From JBJXFK01 sp046155505 (GTDB lineage: Bacteria; Planctomycetota; Phycisphaerae; UBA1845; Fen-1342), in the NCBI GenBank assembly GCA_046155505.1, contig JBJXFK010000193.1, forward strand, positions 1-62,599: a DNA stretch of 62,599 bases. Reading direction: 5' to 3'. The notes under the pieces are model-generated. The model worked only from the letters and a program-made list of their open reading frames with translations. It had not been told where the DNA came from and made no database searches. Every line of letters starts with the position of its first letter. Position 1 is the first letter of the stretch. A program made the translations under genes and the position numbers. Positions 1 through 6,968 of the stretch are shown here, in pieces.

Positions 1-771
1 CGCGAAGTGCGGGATTTTCTAGAGAATCAACTGGGACCCGAGGGAATGAAGCGCAGTGTTGTCGTCGTCTGCACCTCCGACGAAGCACCGGCCCTCCGCG
101 TGCGTGCGTGTTTCTATGCAACGGCCGTCGCAGAGTTCTTTCGTAATCAAGGCGCGGACGTGCTGCTGATGATGGATTCGATTACGCGCATGGCGATGGC
201 CCAGCGACAGATCGGCCTCGCCGCCGGTGAACCGCCCACCGCCAAGGGCTACCCGCCCAGTGCGTTTGCCCTGCTGCCGCGCCTGCTCGAACGAGCCGGT
301 CGCACGCGCAACGGCAGCATCACCGGCGTTTACACCGTTCTCGTCGAAGGCGGCGACGTGGATGAACCGCTGGCCGACGCCGTCCGCGGCATTCTCGACG
401 GTCACATCTGGCTAAGTCGCTCGCTCGCGAATCGCGGCCACTTCCCGGCGATCGACGTATTGAACAGCATCAGCCGTGTTGCTGACGACGTGATCAATGA
501 TCCGCACCGCGACGCGGCCAAACAGATTCGCCGCGTGCTGGCGACGTGGAACGACATCGAAGACTTGGTGAGCATCGGTGCGTATGCGGCGGGCGCGAAC
601 GTCGACTATGACGTCGCCGTACGCACGCGCGAATTGGTCGGCAAGTTCCTGCAACAGGATCGCCGCGAAGGATTTGGCTTCGCCGAAAACGCCGCCGCCG
701 CGCGATCGCTGGGCGAGCTAATCGCCCAGACGCGAAACCAACTGCAAGGCTCGCGCGGCCAGTCGGCGTGA
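1..771 (+). CDS. fliI: Flagellar/type III export ATPase FliI, C-terminal part
   Basis: FliI is the cytoplasmic ATPase that energises export of flagellar proteins. The reading frame is open from the left edge, so the Walker A half lies outside the window. The first visible codons read REVRDFLENQLG, the typical stretch after Walker A in this family, followed by KRSVVVVCTSDE. Walker B is visible as VLLMMDSITRMAMAQR. The conserved AAGEPPTAKGYPPS and SITGVYTVLVEGGD segments follow, then the alpha-helical C-terminal domain. The frame ends normally with TGA. FliI and non-flagellar SctN ATPases are close relatives and no flagellar neighbour is visible, so FliI is the more likely of the two, not proven. 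The next gene is convergent, 37 bases away. Confidence 0.9.
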   Translation, partial: REVRDFLENQLGPEGMKRSVVVVCTSDEAPALRVRACFYATAVAEFFRNQGADVLLMMDSITRMAMAQRQIGLAAGEPPTAKGYPPSAFALLPRLLERAGRTRNGSITGVYTVLVEGGDVDEPLADAVRGILDGHIWLSRSLANRGHFPAIDVLNSISRVADDVINDPHRDAAKQIRRVLATWNDIEDLVSIGAYAAGANVDYDVAVRTRELVGKFLQQDRREGFGFAENAAAARSLGELIAQTRNQLQGSRGQSA

Positions 772-808
772 GCACAGCCGGCAGACGATTAGTCGCCGCA
801 AATCGCGG

Positions 809-1111
809 TCAATTCGCCGGGACGAGTGCTTCGGGCACGTTCGCCGCGCCCGTTCGCGTAGTCGCGAATTGCTGCACCGGCACGCCACACGCTTCAGCCA
901 GCGCCCGCAATTGCATCGCGCGAAGCGGATCGCCGCTCAGACCCGCCAGCCGCCCCAACACGAACGCCCGACAGGCGCGCACATGAAACAGCGGCTGCGT
1001 GCCGGAGTTCATTCGGATCAGGTCCGGCTGCTTGCGCAGCCACGCCTCGGACCGGCGAAACCACTTGGCGGCTTCCTGGGGCGTCATCAATTCCTGCTGC
1101 ATGTCGATCAT
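809..1111 (-). CDS. Small helix-turn-helix (excisionase/MerR-like) protein
   Basis: This is a 100-residue protein. Its N-terminal half (LMTPQEAAKWFRRSEAWLRKQ, then a PLFHVRACRAFVLG wing) resembles the helix-turn-helix fold of excisionase/MerR-type small DNA-binding proteins: a recognition-helix start, a short linker and a strand that would contact DNA. The remaining ~50 residues are not recognised. The start is decided by a GGAGG seven bases before ATG 1111. A near-consensus sigma-70 promoter lies 40-75 bases upstream (1158-1186). There is no phage or integrase neighbour, so an excision role is unsupported. A small transcription regulator is more likely, with unknown targets. Confidence 0.6.
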   Translation of the reverse strand: MIDMQQELMTPQEAAKWFRRSEAWLRKQPDLIRMNSGTQPLFHVRACRAFVLGRLAGLSGDPLRAMQLRALAEACGVPVQQFATTRTGAANVPEALVPAN

Positions 1112-1157
1112 CGTCGCGCCTCCGCTGCGCGCGGCAACTCTGCCGCACGACGCTCAC

Positions 1158-1186
1158 AGAATAGCGCGCCGCTATCGACATGTCAA
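1158..1186 (-). promoter_or_regulatory. Sigma-70 promoter of the small HTH gene
   Basis: On the minus strand a perfect -35 TTGACA (1181-1186) is followed by a 17-base spacer and a -10 TATTCT (1158-1163). The predicted transcription start is near 1151, giving a leader of about 40 bases with a GGAGG before ATG 1111. Confidence 0.6.
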
Positions 1187-1201
1187 GATATTCTAGAAAT
1201 A

Positions 1202-2047
1202 CTACTGGCGCGTGGCGGCCCAATTTGTGCGCTTCCCGGACTGCCGGCGATTGCGCCCCATCACCAGTGCCGCCGCACCTAACGCCGCCGCGCCCGCCGG
1301 CTCGGGCACCGGCGTCGCGTCAAGTCGAAAGTCGTCATACAGCACGCGCGGCAATCCGTCACTGCCGTACAGGTGAATCCCGACGAATCGACCGACCAGA
1401 TGCGCCGGCAGCACCGCGGGCGACGTGTATTCGAGTCCATAAGGTAGCATTGTCCCGTGCGATTCAACCGGCACGTTCAATCCCCGCGCAATCGCCAATC
1501 GCTGCACGCCCGGCTCGTTTTCCAGCGGCAACGTGCTCAGCGAATCGACGGCGATCAGCGAAGGCGACAGAAAATACTCCGAATCAAACCGCCCGACGCC
1601 GCCAAGAAACGTCAAGGTGTAACGCGTGTTGGGCTGAAGCAGCACATTCAACGTCTGGCCGAGCTGCAAATTCTGAATCGCGAAAACGTGCTGACCGCCC
1701 TGCCCGGTGATAAACGGTTGGCCGGCAAGCAGCGGCGGATTGAGCACACCCGCACGAATGGTCACGGGATCGCCGAACGGACGAACTCGGGTGCGCCAGC
1801 CAGGCACCTCCACCGGATTCGCCCAACTGACCTCGCCGCCCGCGAACGGAAATCGCGTTGCGAGCGGCACACCCGCGCCGCCTGACCCGTTGGTTTGTTC
1901 TCCAACGGCGAGCGGTCGGCTGAGCGTCTCAAAGCTCGGATTGATGATAGAAAGCAGCTCGCCTCCGACAGAGGCAACGCCGCCAGTGGCGATGAAAATC
2001 GCAATTGCATGGGCAAGTCGCGCGCGCGTGTAGGTATGTCCACTCAC
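1202..2047 (-). CDS. PEP-CTERM sorted extracellular protein
   Basis: This is a 281-residue secreted protein of unknown function. An N-terminal hydrophobic segment (about residues 10-25, AHAIAIFIATGGVASV) acts as signal peptide. The extreme C-terminus carries a PEP-CTERM sorting signal: VPEPAG, a short Ala/Gly/Leu membrane segment, then a basic tail (GRNRRQSGKR). In this system the tail is recognised by an exosortase, which cleaves near the PEP motif at the membrane. The body is beta-rich (NPSFE, TRYTLTFLGGVG, FVGIHLYG). GTG 2047 is preferred over an in-frame start 44 codons upstream because GGAG lies seven bases before it and the signal peptide then starts at the usual distance. No exosortase gene is in the window. 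It is the only PEP-CTERM protein here; the other secreted proteins end in dockerin-like repeats. Confidence 0.8.
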   Translation of the reverse strand: MSGHTYTRARLAHAIAIFIATGGVASVGGELLSIINPSFETLSRPLAVGEQTNGSGGAGVPLATRFPFAGGEVSWANPVEVPGWRTRVRPFGDPVTIRAGVLNPPLLAGQPFITGQGGQHVFAIQNLQLGQTLNVLLQPNTRYTLTFLGGVGRFDSEYFLSPSLIAVDSLSTLPLENEPGVQRLAIARGLNVPVESHGTMLPYGLEYTSPAVLPAHLVGRFVGIHLYGSDGLPRVLYDDFRLDATPVPEPAGAAALGAAALVMGRNRRQSGKRTNWAATRQ

Positions 2048-2190
2048 GTCCCAACTCCTACGTCCCGAATTCGCCAACGTAACTGCGGAAAGTGCATCTG
2101 ATCGAACAATCCTAGGCGCGCAAATTCCGACGATCCATGCCGCCCGAACGCAAGTAAGGGTTGCTGCGAAACCGGGCACCCGGCATTAGA

Positions 2191-2781
2191 TCACGGCGTG
2201 CTTGGCAAGGAGTCTGGTGGGCGAGAAGTCGTCGCAGGCCGGCCGTGCGGGCTGAATGGGGGCCGGTTTTTTCGATACGCATCAAGTCGTGACCGCAACG
2301 CGGTTGCGGCCGCGGCGGTCATGTCCAAGCGCACCGTTTCTCTGCCGCGCGCAAACAGAATTTCGCCGCATCCAAAGCAGAAGTGGCTGCGCACGATTTG
2401 TCCGTCGACTCCCCATGCCGCGCAATAGTCAGGATGAAATCCGCCGCACTTCTTTTCGCCTGAAAACGCGGCCAAATTTGCGTCGCTCGCAATCCAAGCA
2501 CGAATCCAGGCTTCGTCCGCATCGGAGAGTTTCAGCGAGGCGGCATAGAACGGAAAATTGTCGAGCGTCGTAGTGGGTTTCGTTTGCTTCTCGTGCTCGA
2601 GCCGTTCGCGCTCGAACATCTGGTGCGGCAGCCCCTCAAACAGATCCATCGCATCCGCGGAAGCGACTGCGGCGCGCAGCGCGCCGGCGTCGTGCACACA
2701 AGCGCCCGAATTGCCCGTGCAGCCGGCGAGCAGGGCGGCAACTCCAAGAACGACAGTGACGCCGCTCAAAAGTTGTTTCAC
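2191..2781 (-). CDS. Lipoprotein of unknown function with Cys pairs
   Basis: The product is 196 residues long. The N-terminus is a lipoprotein signal (VKQLLSGVTVVLGVAALLAGC) with the lipidated Cys at residue 21. The middle contains several cysteines, including a CxxC pair in HFCFGCGEILFARG, which could bind a metal or form disulphides. I do not recognise the family. GTG 2781 is chosen because it overlaps the stop codon of the upstream DUF1272 gene as GTGA, a typical translational-coupling arrangement. An in-frame GTG six codons upstream lacks a better ribosome binding site. The two genes are probably one operon, and both encode Cys-rich products. Confidence 0.6.
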   Translation of the reverse strand: MKQLLSGVTVVLGVAALLAGCTGNSGACVHDAGALRAAVASADAMDLFEGLPHQMFERERLEHEKQTKPTTTLDNFPFYAASLKLSDADEAWIRAWIASDANLAAFSGEKKCGGFHPDYCAAWGVDGQIVRSHFCFGCGEILFARGRETVRLDMTAAAATALRSRLDAYRKNRPPFSPHGRPATTSRPPDSLPSTP

Positions 2782-3029
2782 GCGCCGTGTCTCGCGCACC
2801 GCGTGACAGCATGCACGCGCACCGTCGACGCCGGATCGGCGATCAGCTTACCGGCCGGTCGAATCGGTCGCCGTTCGAGGTTGCCGCCGCAATTCGGGCA
2901 GACGCCCCGCAGCACGCGCTCAACGCAATCGCGGCAAAACGTACACTCAAACGAGCAGATGCGCGCATCAGGTGACGATGCCGGCAGATCGCGATCACAG
3001 CATTCGCAGTTGGGCCGAATTTCGAGCAC
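2778..3029 (-). CDS. DUF1272 zinc-ribbon protein
   Basis: This 83-residue protein has the conserved DUF1272 pattern: LEIRPNCECCDRDLP, ARICSFECTFCRDC, and CPNCGGNLERRPIRP. Several CxxC pairs make it a probable zinc-binding protein. The molecular function of the family is unknown. The family start is near VLEIRPNCECC, so GTG 3029 is chosen; an open extension to 3119 would run into an inverted repeat and shows no family similarity. The stop overlaps the start of the downstream lipoprotein gene. Confidence 0.82.
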   Translation of the reverse strand: MLEIRPNCECCDRDLPASSPDARICSFECTFCRDCVERVLRGVCPNCGGNLERRPIRPAGKLIADPASTVRVHAVTRCARHGA

Positions 3030-3075
3030 GAATGCGGTCCCGCCGAAGCGACGACAATACGCGGCGCTGAACGTC

Positions 3076-3156
3076 GTAGCGATCAGCCCCCGGAGGCCGA
3101 CGGAGCGCGTGAAATGCATGCCAGTACGCTGTCGGCCGCGGAGGGCCGATCGCTAC
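3076..3156. repeat. Inverted repeat (REPIN-like), 26-base arms
   Basis: Two imperfect 26-base arms (3076-3101 and 3131-3156) face each other. Both begin GTAGCGATC and end GGCCGAC when read toward the loop, and are separated by 29 bases. The repeat fills the gap between the VOC and DUF1272 genes. It has the layout of paired REP sequences (REPIN). Confidence 0.6.
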
Positions 3157-3176
3157 GCTTTCGAACAGTTGTTCTC

Positions 3177-3545
3177 TTACGCCGGCGTCCACAGTCCGAT
3201 TGCGTTCCCCTCGGGGTCGCTGAACCACGCGAAACACCCCATCTCGGGCACTTCGGTCTTCGGAAGTAGCGTCTTGCCGCCGCACTTCTCAATCTTCGCC
3301 AACGCCGCCCCGATGTCCGCCACCTGCGCATACACAGTCACGTAACTGTGCGGCGGATGGCCGAGGCAGTTGATGTGCCCGCCGATGCCCTCGGTTTTCT
3401 TTTCGCAGTGTTGCCCGAGATTGCCGATCATCGCCATGTTCGGCGCGCCGGGCATGTACTCCCAGCCGAGCGTCTCGGCATAGAACTTCTTGGTCTTGTC
3501 CAGATCCTTGCAGCCGATCTCAAAATGTACGACGGGTGCGCGCAT
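3177..3545 (-). CDS. VOC (glyoxalase/bleomycin-resistance fold) protein
   Basis: This is a 122-residue single-domain member of the vicinal oxygen chelate superfamily. Visible family features are the opening VVHFEIGCKDLDKTKKFYAE and LGWEY, the HPPHSYVTVYAQVADI strand, and the closing EVPEMGCFAWFSDPEGNAIGLW. These proteins usually act as dimers, either metal-dependent enzymes or binding proteins; the substrate cannot be read here. ATG 3545 is preceded by GGGG at six bases and matches the family start. A longer open frame upstream is not similar to anything in the family. Confidence 0.85.
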   Translation of the reverse strand: MRAPVVHFEIGCKDLDKTKKFYAETLGWEYMPGAPNMAMIGNLGQHCEKKTEGIGGHINCLGHPPHSYVTVYAQVADIGAALAKIEKCGGKTLLPKTEVPEMGCFAWFSDPEGNAIGLWTPA

Positions 3546-3647
3546 GTGATCCCCTGACGCGGTCTTGCCGCGATTTGCGTGCGACACCGGTCGGCGGCGT
3601 CGCGCGTTCGGCCAACTCACGCATGCTAACCAATGCATGCGATTTTC

Positions 3648-4190
3648 TCACTCCAATTTTGCCGCTTTGGGCGGCTCCACATGAAATTTCACCCAGCGCG
3701 CCGAAATCTGCCGCTTGTGCAGAAACGCCGAGAGCTGCCCGACATGATGGCAAAGATGCCGCAGGTTGTACAAATAGGTGTCGGCCCGGGCCGGCTCAAT
3801 CCACGAGAACCCCGACGACCCGGCCAGCGACTTGCCCGTCTCGCGGCCCAGCGCCTCGTCCAACCTGCCACGCACAATCTCGATGTATCGCAGCAATTCC
3901 TCGCGCGCAAACTCGCGGCTCGGATACTCCTCGGCGAGTTCCTGCTTGCCCTTCGGATGCAACCCCGGCGGTCCGCCGCGTTTGCCCTTGTCCGGCTTCC
4001 ACGCGCGATTGCTGGGCGCGAGGTAGAGATCGGTGTAGCAGAGCGTGTGATAGACGACCATCCAGAACGGGTACTTTGCGATCGGCTCGCCCCAAGCCGC
4101 GTCCGGGCACTTCCGCACGCAGTCTTCGAGCATATCGAGAGCCGCGGCGAACTGGCTGCGCAGTGAGTGTTTGTATAATGTTAGCGTCAT
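3648..4190 (-). CDS. DinB-like four-helix protein
   Basis: The product is 180 residues. The fold is suggested by helices with LRSQFAAALDMLEDCV, FWMVVYHTLCYTDLYL and YLYNLRHLCHHVGQLSAFLH. Histidines in the second and last helices (VVYHTL, RHLCHHVG) match the metal-binding triad positions of the DinB/YfiT family. Members include bacillithiol and mycothiol transferases, but most are uncharacterised. ATG 4190 has no ribosome binding site. Instead a -10-like TATGCT sits seven bases before it, which suggests a leaderless transcript. Confidence 0.7.
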   Translation of the reverse strand: MTLTLYKHSLRSQFAAALDMLEDCVRKCPDAAWGEPIAKYPFWMVVYHTLCYTDLYLAPSNRAWKPDKGKRGGPPGLHPKGKQELAEEYPSREFAREELLRYIEIVRGRLDEALGRETGKSLAGSSGFSWIEPARADTYLYNLRHLCHHVGQLSAFLHKRQISARWVKFHVEPPKAAKLE

Positions 4191-4197
4191 GGGAATG

Positions 4198-4225
4198 AGC
4201 ATACCGAGATCGTCGCATCCTGCAA
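4198..4225 (-). promoter_or_regulatory. Possible leaderless promoter of the DinB-like gene
   Basis: On the minus strand TTGCAG (4220-4225), a 16-base spacer and TATGCT (4198-4203) lie just before ATG 4190. Transcription would begin at or within a base or two of the start codon. No Shine-Dalgarno sequence is present, consistent with leaderless translation. Confidence 0.35.
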
Positions 4226-4424
4226 CCCCCCGATTCCGAACGGCGATGACAAGCTCGGGATTTGAACAGTACGCATGCGCCAATTCTGCATCCAGTCCAT
4301 CCTGATGATCCTGTTGCGCTCCAATTCGGGCAGCAGCCTCGGTGCGCACCAGGGTTGCGGCGAGCGCGACCCGAATCACCTAAGATGGCTCGACGCAAGG
4401 GATAGAATCTCAACAGGAGCGCGC

Positions 4425-5024
4425 ATGAAGTCCGGGCCAGAAACCAGTCCGACGTTCCTGGACCATCTGCGCGATCCGAGCAACGAGGCGGCGTGGCGGC
4501 GGTTCGTCGAACTGTACTGCCCGATCGTCTACCGCCTGGCCAAGCGCAAGGGTCTCGACCGCGATGCGGCCGAGATCGTGGTGCAGGAATTCTGCGTGCG
4601 CATGGTCCGCTATCTACAGGAGTTTCAATACGACCGCGAGCGTGGGCGTTTTCGCGGGTGGATCCGCAAAGTCGCGACGCACGAGATTTTTCGCTACTGG
4701 CGCAAGCAAAGTGCCGGCAAGCCGAAATCAACCGTGTCGATCGACGGCGACAACGACATCGTGCCCGACGAGGGCGAGGACAACTGGTGGGAAGGTTCCG
4801 AGATCGCGCGGCTGCTGCAACTGGCGCTCGACGATGTGAAAGGGCAGGTTTCGACGCGCGACTACGAGGTGTTTCGCAAGCTGGTGCTGGACAGCCAGAC
4901 GGTCGACGCCGTTTCGCTCGAATTCGGGATCACGCCGAACCATATTTATGGCATCAAGTTTCGGCTGCTTCGGATGATTCGCGAGCAGGCGCACCGGCTG
5001 CGGGAGGAATGGTATGACCGATAG
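4425..5024 (+). CDS. ECF-type RNA polymerase sigma factor
   Basis: This is a 199-residue sigma factor of the extracytoplasmic-function class. Region 2 is visible from about residue 20 to 95: LYCPIVYRLAKRKGLDRDAAEIVVQEF, then GRFRGWIRKVATHEIFRYWRK. Region 4 is the C-terminal helix-turn-helix, SQTVDAVSLEFGITPNHIYGIKFRLLRMIRE. AGGAG lies before ATG 4425. The gene overlaps the next one, encoding a zinc anti-sigma-type protein, by 11 bases, so the pair is very probably a sigma/anti-sigma unit. The overall style matches the planctomycete-expanded ECF groups. Confidence 0.9.
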   Translation: MKSGPETSPTFLDHLRDPSNEAAWRRFVELYCPIVYRLAKRKGLDRDAAEIVVQEFCVRMVRYLQEFQYDRERGRFRGWIRKVATHEIFRYWRKQSAGKPKSTVSIDGDNDIVPDEGEDNWWEGSEIARLLQLALDDVKGQVSTRDYEVFRKLVLDSQTVDAVSLEFGITPNHIYGIKFRLLRMIREQAHRLREEWYDR

Positions 5025-5286
5025 TTCCACTAGTTGCCCGGCGGATGAGATTATTCTCGCTCATGTCGAAGGTGGTCTGTCGCCCGAACAGCAGGCCCTG
5101 ACCGAAGCGCACCTGCGCGCGTGCGGGCCTTGCCGCAAACGTGTCGAAGAGGCCGAGAATCTGACGCGCGTGTCCAAACTGCTGAGCCAGTCAAAGCTGA
5201 ACCAGCGCGACGTGGAACGCATTGACCGCTGCGTGCAGTCGACGCTCGACGAGGTGCGGCGGACGACGACCAAGCCGCGCGACTGA
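5014..5286 (+). CDS. Zinc-finger anti-sigma-type protein
   Basis: The 90-residue product carries the H-x3-C-x2-C zinc signature of ZAS anti-sigma factors (HLRACGPC, about residues 33-40), preceded by LAHVEGGLSPEQQALTEAH, the usual helix. The C-terminal half is a charged helix with no membrane segment, so it would act in the cytoplasm. It overlaps the sigma gene by 11 bases and is presumably translated with it. By family logic it holds the sigma factor inactive until a signal releases it. The signal and any membrane partner are unknown; the SH3 protein downstream is the nearest candidate. Confidence 0.75.
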   Translation: MTDSSTSCPADEIILAHVEGGLSPEQQALTEAHLRACGPCRKRVEEAENLTRVSKLLSQSKLNQRDVERIDRCVQSTLDEVRRTTTKPRD

Positions 5287-5401
5287 CGACGCATTCAAAC
5301 ACAAACGCACGGAGGCGCCGAAAAGGCTGCATGGCCTGAGCGATTCGTTTGACACACTCCGCCGCCCAAGATACGGTTTGTTGGATCGGAGGAATCGCAC
5401 C

Positions 5402-6754
5402 ATGATTCGCCTTGAAATGGAGTTCGGTCGAATCGACATTCGAACGCGTCGCACTTTGCTTAGCTTGGCGGTCAGCGCCGGCTTAGCGTCCGTCGCATTG
5501 GCCCAGGAAACCACACAGCCGGGCAATCTGCCGCCTGCGAGCAGTTCGCCTGCCGTCGCCACGCCGCCGCCCGCGACACCCGCGAACAAGCCCGAGCCAG
5601 CGCCGGTCGCATCGACCGTCGAGACCGGCTTTGTTCGCGTGACCGCGCGCGAGGTGAATATCCGCTCGCGGGCCGACGTGAACAGCGTGCCCGTGATGCG
5701 CATCAAGCGTGGCTCTGTGCTCAAGACCGTCGGCAAGGAGTACGGCTGGTTCAAAATCCTGCCACCCGAGGGTACGTATTACTATGCCGCCGCTCGATAC
5801 GTCGAACGCAGCGGCGAAACCGCCGGCACGGTGCGCGTCAGCACGACGCCGCTGAACATTCGCGTCGCGTCGCAAGTGATGACCGTTTCGCCCGATACCG
5901 CCGACGTGGTCGGCCAGGCCGCGAACGGCACGCCGGTCGAGATTCTGGGACAGGATGGCGAGTGGCTGCGCATCAAGCCGCCGGTCGGTATCTACTGCTT
6001 CATCAACGAGGACTTCGTCGAGCGCGTTACCGATGCGCAGGGTGCGATCGTCATTACGGACGAGCCCCCGACCGCTGCGGTCGCAACTTCGCGTCCCACG
6101 GGTGAGGCGCTCGTGCCGACCACCGCGCCGGCCCTCACTGCGGCCGACATGACTGGTACATTTGGCCAGCAGCTCGCGCGGATTGAAAAAGACATCGATA
6201 CACAGGCCGGCAAGCCGATCCTCTCGCAAAGCTGGGATGCGATTCTTGAAAACCTGAAGCGCATCGCCGCCCAGCGCGAAGAGCCGCAGGTCGCCGCCGC
6301 CGCCGATGCGTGGATCCCGCGCGTCGAGCGACAGCGCGCCGCGCAGGCGACCCAGCGCGAGCGCGAGCCGGTCGCGGCCCGCGCTTCGGCCGAAAAGGCT
6401 CAAGCGGACGCCGAGCTCGAACGTCTGCGCCAGGCGCGCGAAGCACTCGACGGCCGCACCGATTTTGAAGCGCTCGGCTTGCTGCGTCCGACGTTTGCAC
6501 TGCCCACTGGCGAGTACGGCCTGCGCTACAAGCTCGTCGATCCGGTGTCGCAGAAGACGCGTGCGTATGTCGAGTTTCCGACCGCGCTCGGCCTTGATCT
6601 GTCAAAGATCAACGGCAAATATGTCGGCATCTTCGGCGACCGTCTGAGCGGCGACGAGTTCAAGGACATCGGCGCGCCGATGTACCGCGTGCAAAAGGTC
6701 ACCGTGCTGACGGCCCCAGCCGAAAGCGCCGCCGACCGCCGCGAACGCCCGTAA
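5402..6754 (+). CDS. Exported protein with two bacterial SH3 domains and coiled coil
   Basis: This is a 450-residue protein with a signal peptide (RRTLLSLAVSAGLASVALAQ, ending near residue 35). A Pro/Ala/Thr-rich linker precedes two SH3b domains: about 75-135 (REVNIRSRADVNSVPV, then EYGWFKILPPEG) and about 140-200 (TPLNIRVAS, then GEWLRIKPPVG). A charged helical region rich in Glu, Arg and Ala follows (about 290-370) and probably forms a coiled coil. SH3b domains usually bind cell-wall peptides. GGAGG before ATG 5402 decides the start. The gene follows a sigma/anti-sigma pair by 115 bases and is probably co-transcribed, so it may report envelope state to that system. That last point is inference. 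Confidence 0.75.
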   Translation: MIRLEMEFGRIDIRTRRTLLSLAVSAGLASVALAQETTQPGNLPPASSSPAVATPPPATPANKPEPAPVASTVETGFVRVTAREVNIRSRADVNSVPVMRIKRGSVLKTVGKEYGWFKILPPEGTYYYAAARYVERSGETAGTVRVSTTPLNIRVASQVMTVSPDTADVVGQAANGTPVEILGQDGEWLRIKPPVGIYCFINEDFVERVTDAQGAIVITDEPPTAAVATSRPTGEALVPTTAPALTAADMTGTFGQQLARIEKDIDTQAGKPILSQSWDAILENLKRIAAQREEPQVAAAADAWIPRVERQRAAQATQREREPVAARASAEKAQADAELERLRQAREALDGRTDFEALGLLRPTFALPTGEYGLRYKLVDPVSQKTRAYVEFPTALGLDLSKINGKYVGIFGDRLSGDEFKDIGAPMYRVQKVTVLTAPAESAADRRERP

Positions 6755-6820
6755 CGATGGAGGGCTGCCGCCTTCGGCTGCCTAATTCGTAACAATGGAG
6801 GGCTGCCGGCCTCGGCTGTC
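6751..6820. repeat. Tandem ~38-base direct repeat
   Basis: Two copies of a unit reading GTAAC-x-ATGGAGGGCTGCC start at 6751 and 6789. They differ at a few positions. The first overlaps the stop codon of the SH3-domain gene, and each contains a short GGCTGCC/GGCTG hairpin. Confidence 0.6.
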
Positions 6821-6860
6821 TTCTCCCGACCAGCCTTTACCCGCGTCGCCAACAAACGAA

Positions 6861-6894
6861 CAACCGGACACTCTCTTTCGAGAGTGTCCGGTTG
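6861..6894 (-). terminator. 15-bp perfect hairpin between convergent genes
   Basis: A perfect 15-base-pair stem (6861-6875 with 6880-6894) and a TTTC loop lie between the convergent SH3 gene and the large dockerin gene. On the minus strand it is followed by a T-rich TTCGTTTGTT, so it most likely terminates the minus-strand gene. It could also serve the plus strand as a bidirectional hairpin. Confidence 0.65.
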
Positions 6895-6968
6895 GATTTG
6901 CACCCACAGCAGTTCACGCCCAGCCGCGAACGTCTACGGGCAGCACGCGCCAAACGGCGGCAGCGTGC

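Noticed and set aside
4174..4179. Perfect TATAAT on the plus strand, as promoter of the sigma factor gene
   Set aside because: No -35 box at 16-18 bases, and it lies inside the 5' end of the opposite DinB-like gene, 240 bases from the sigma start.
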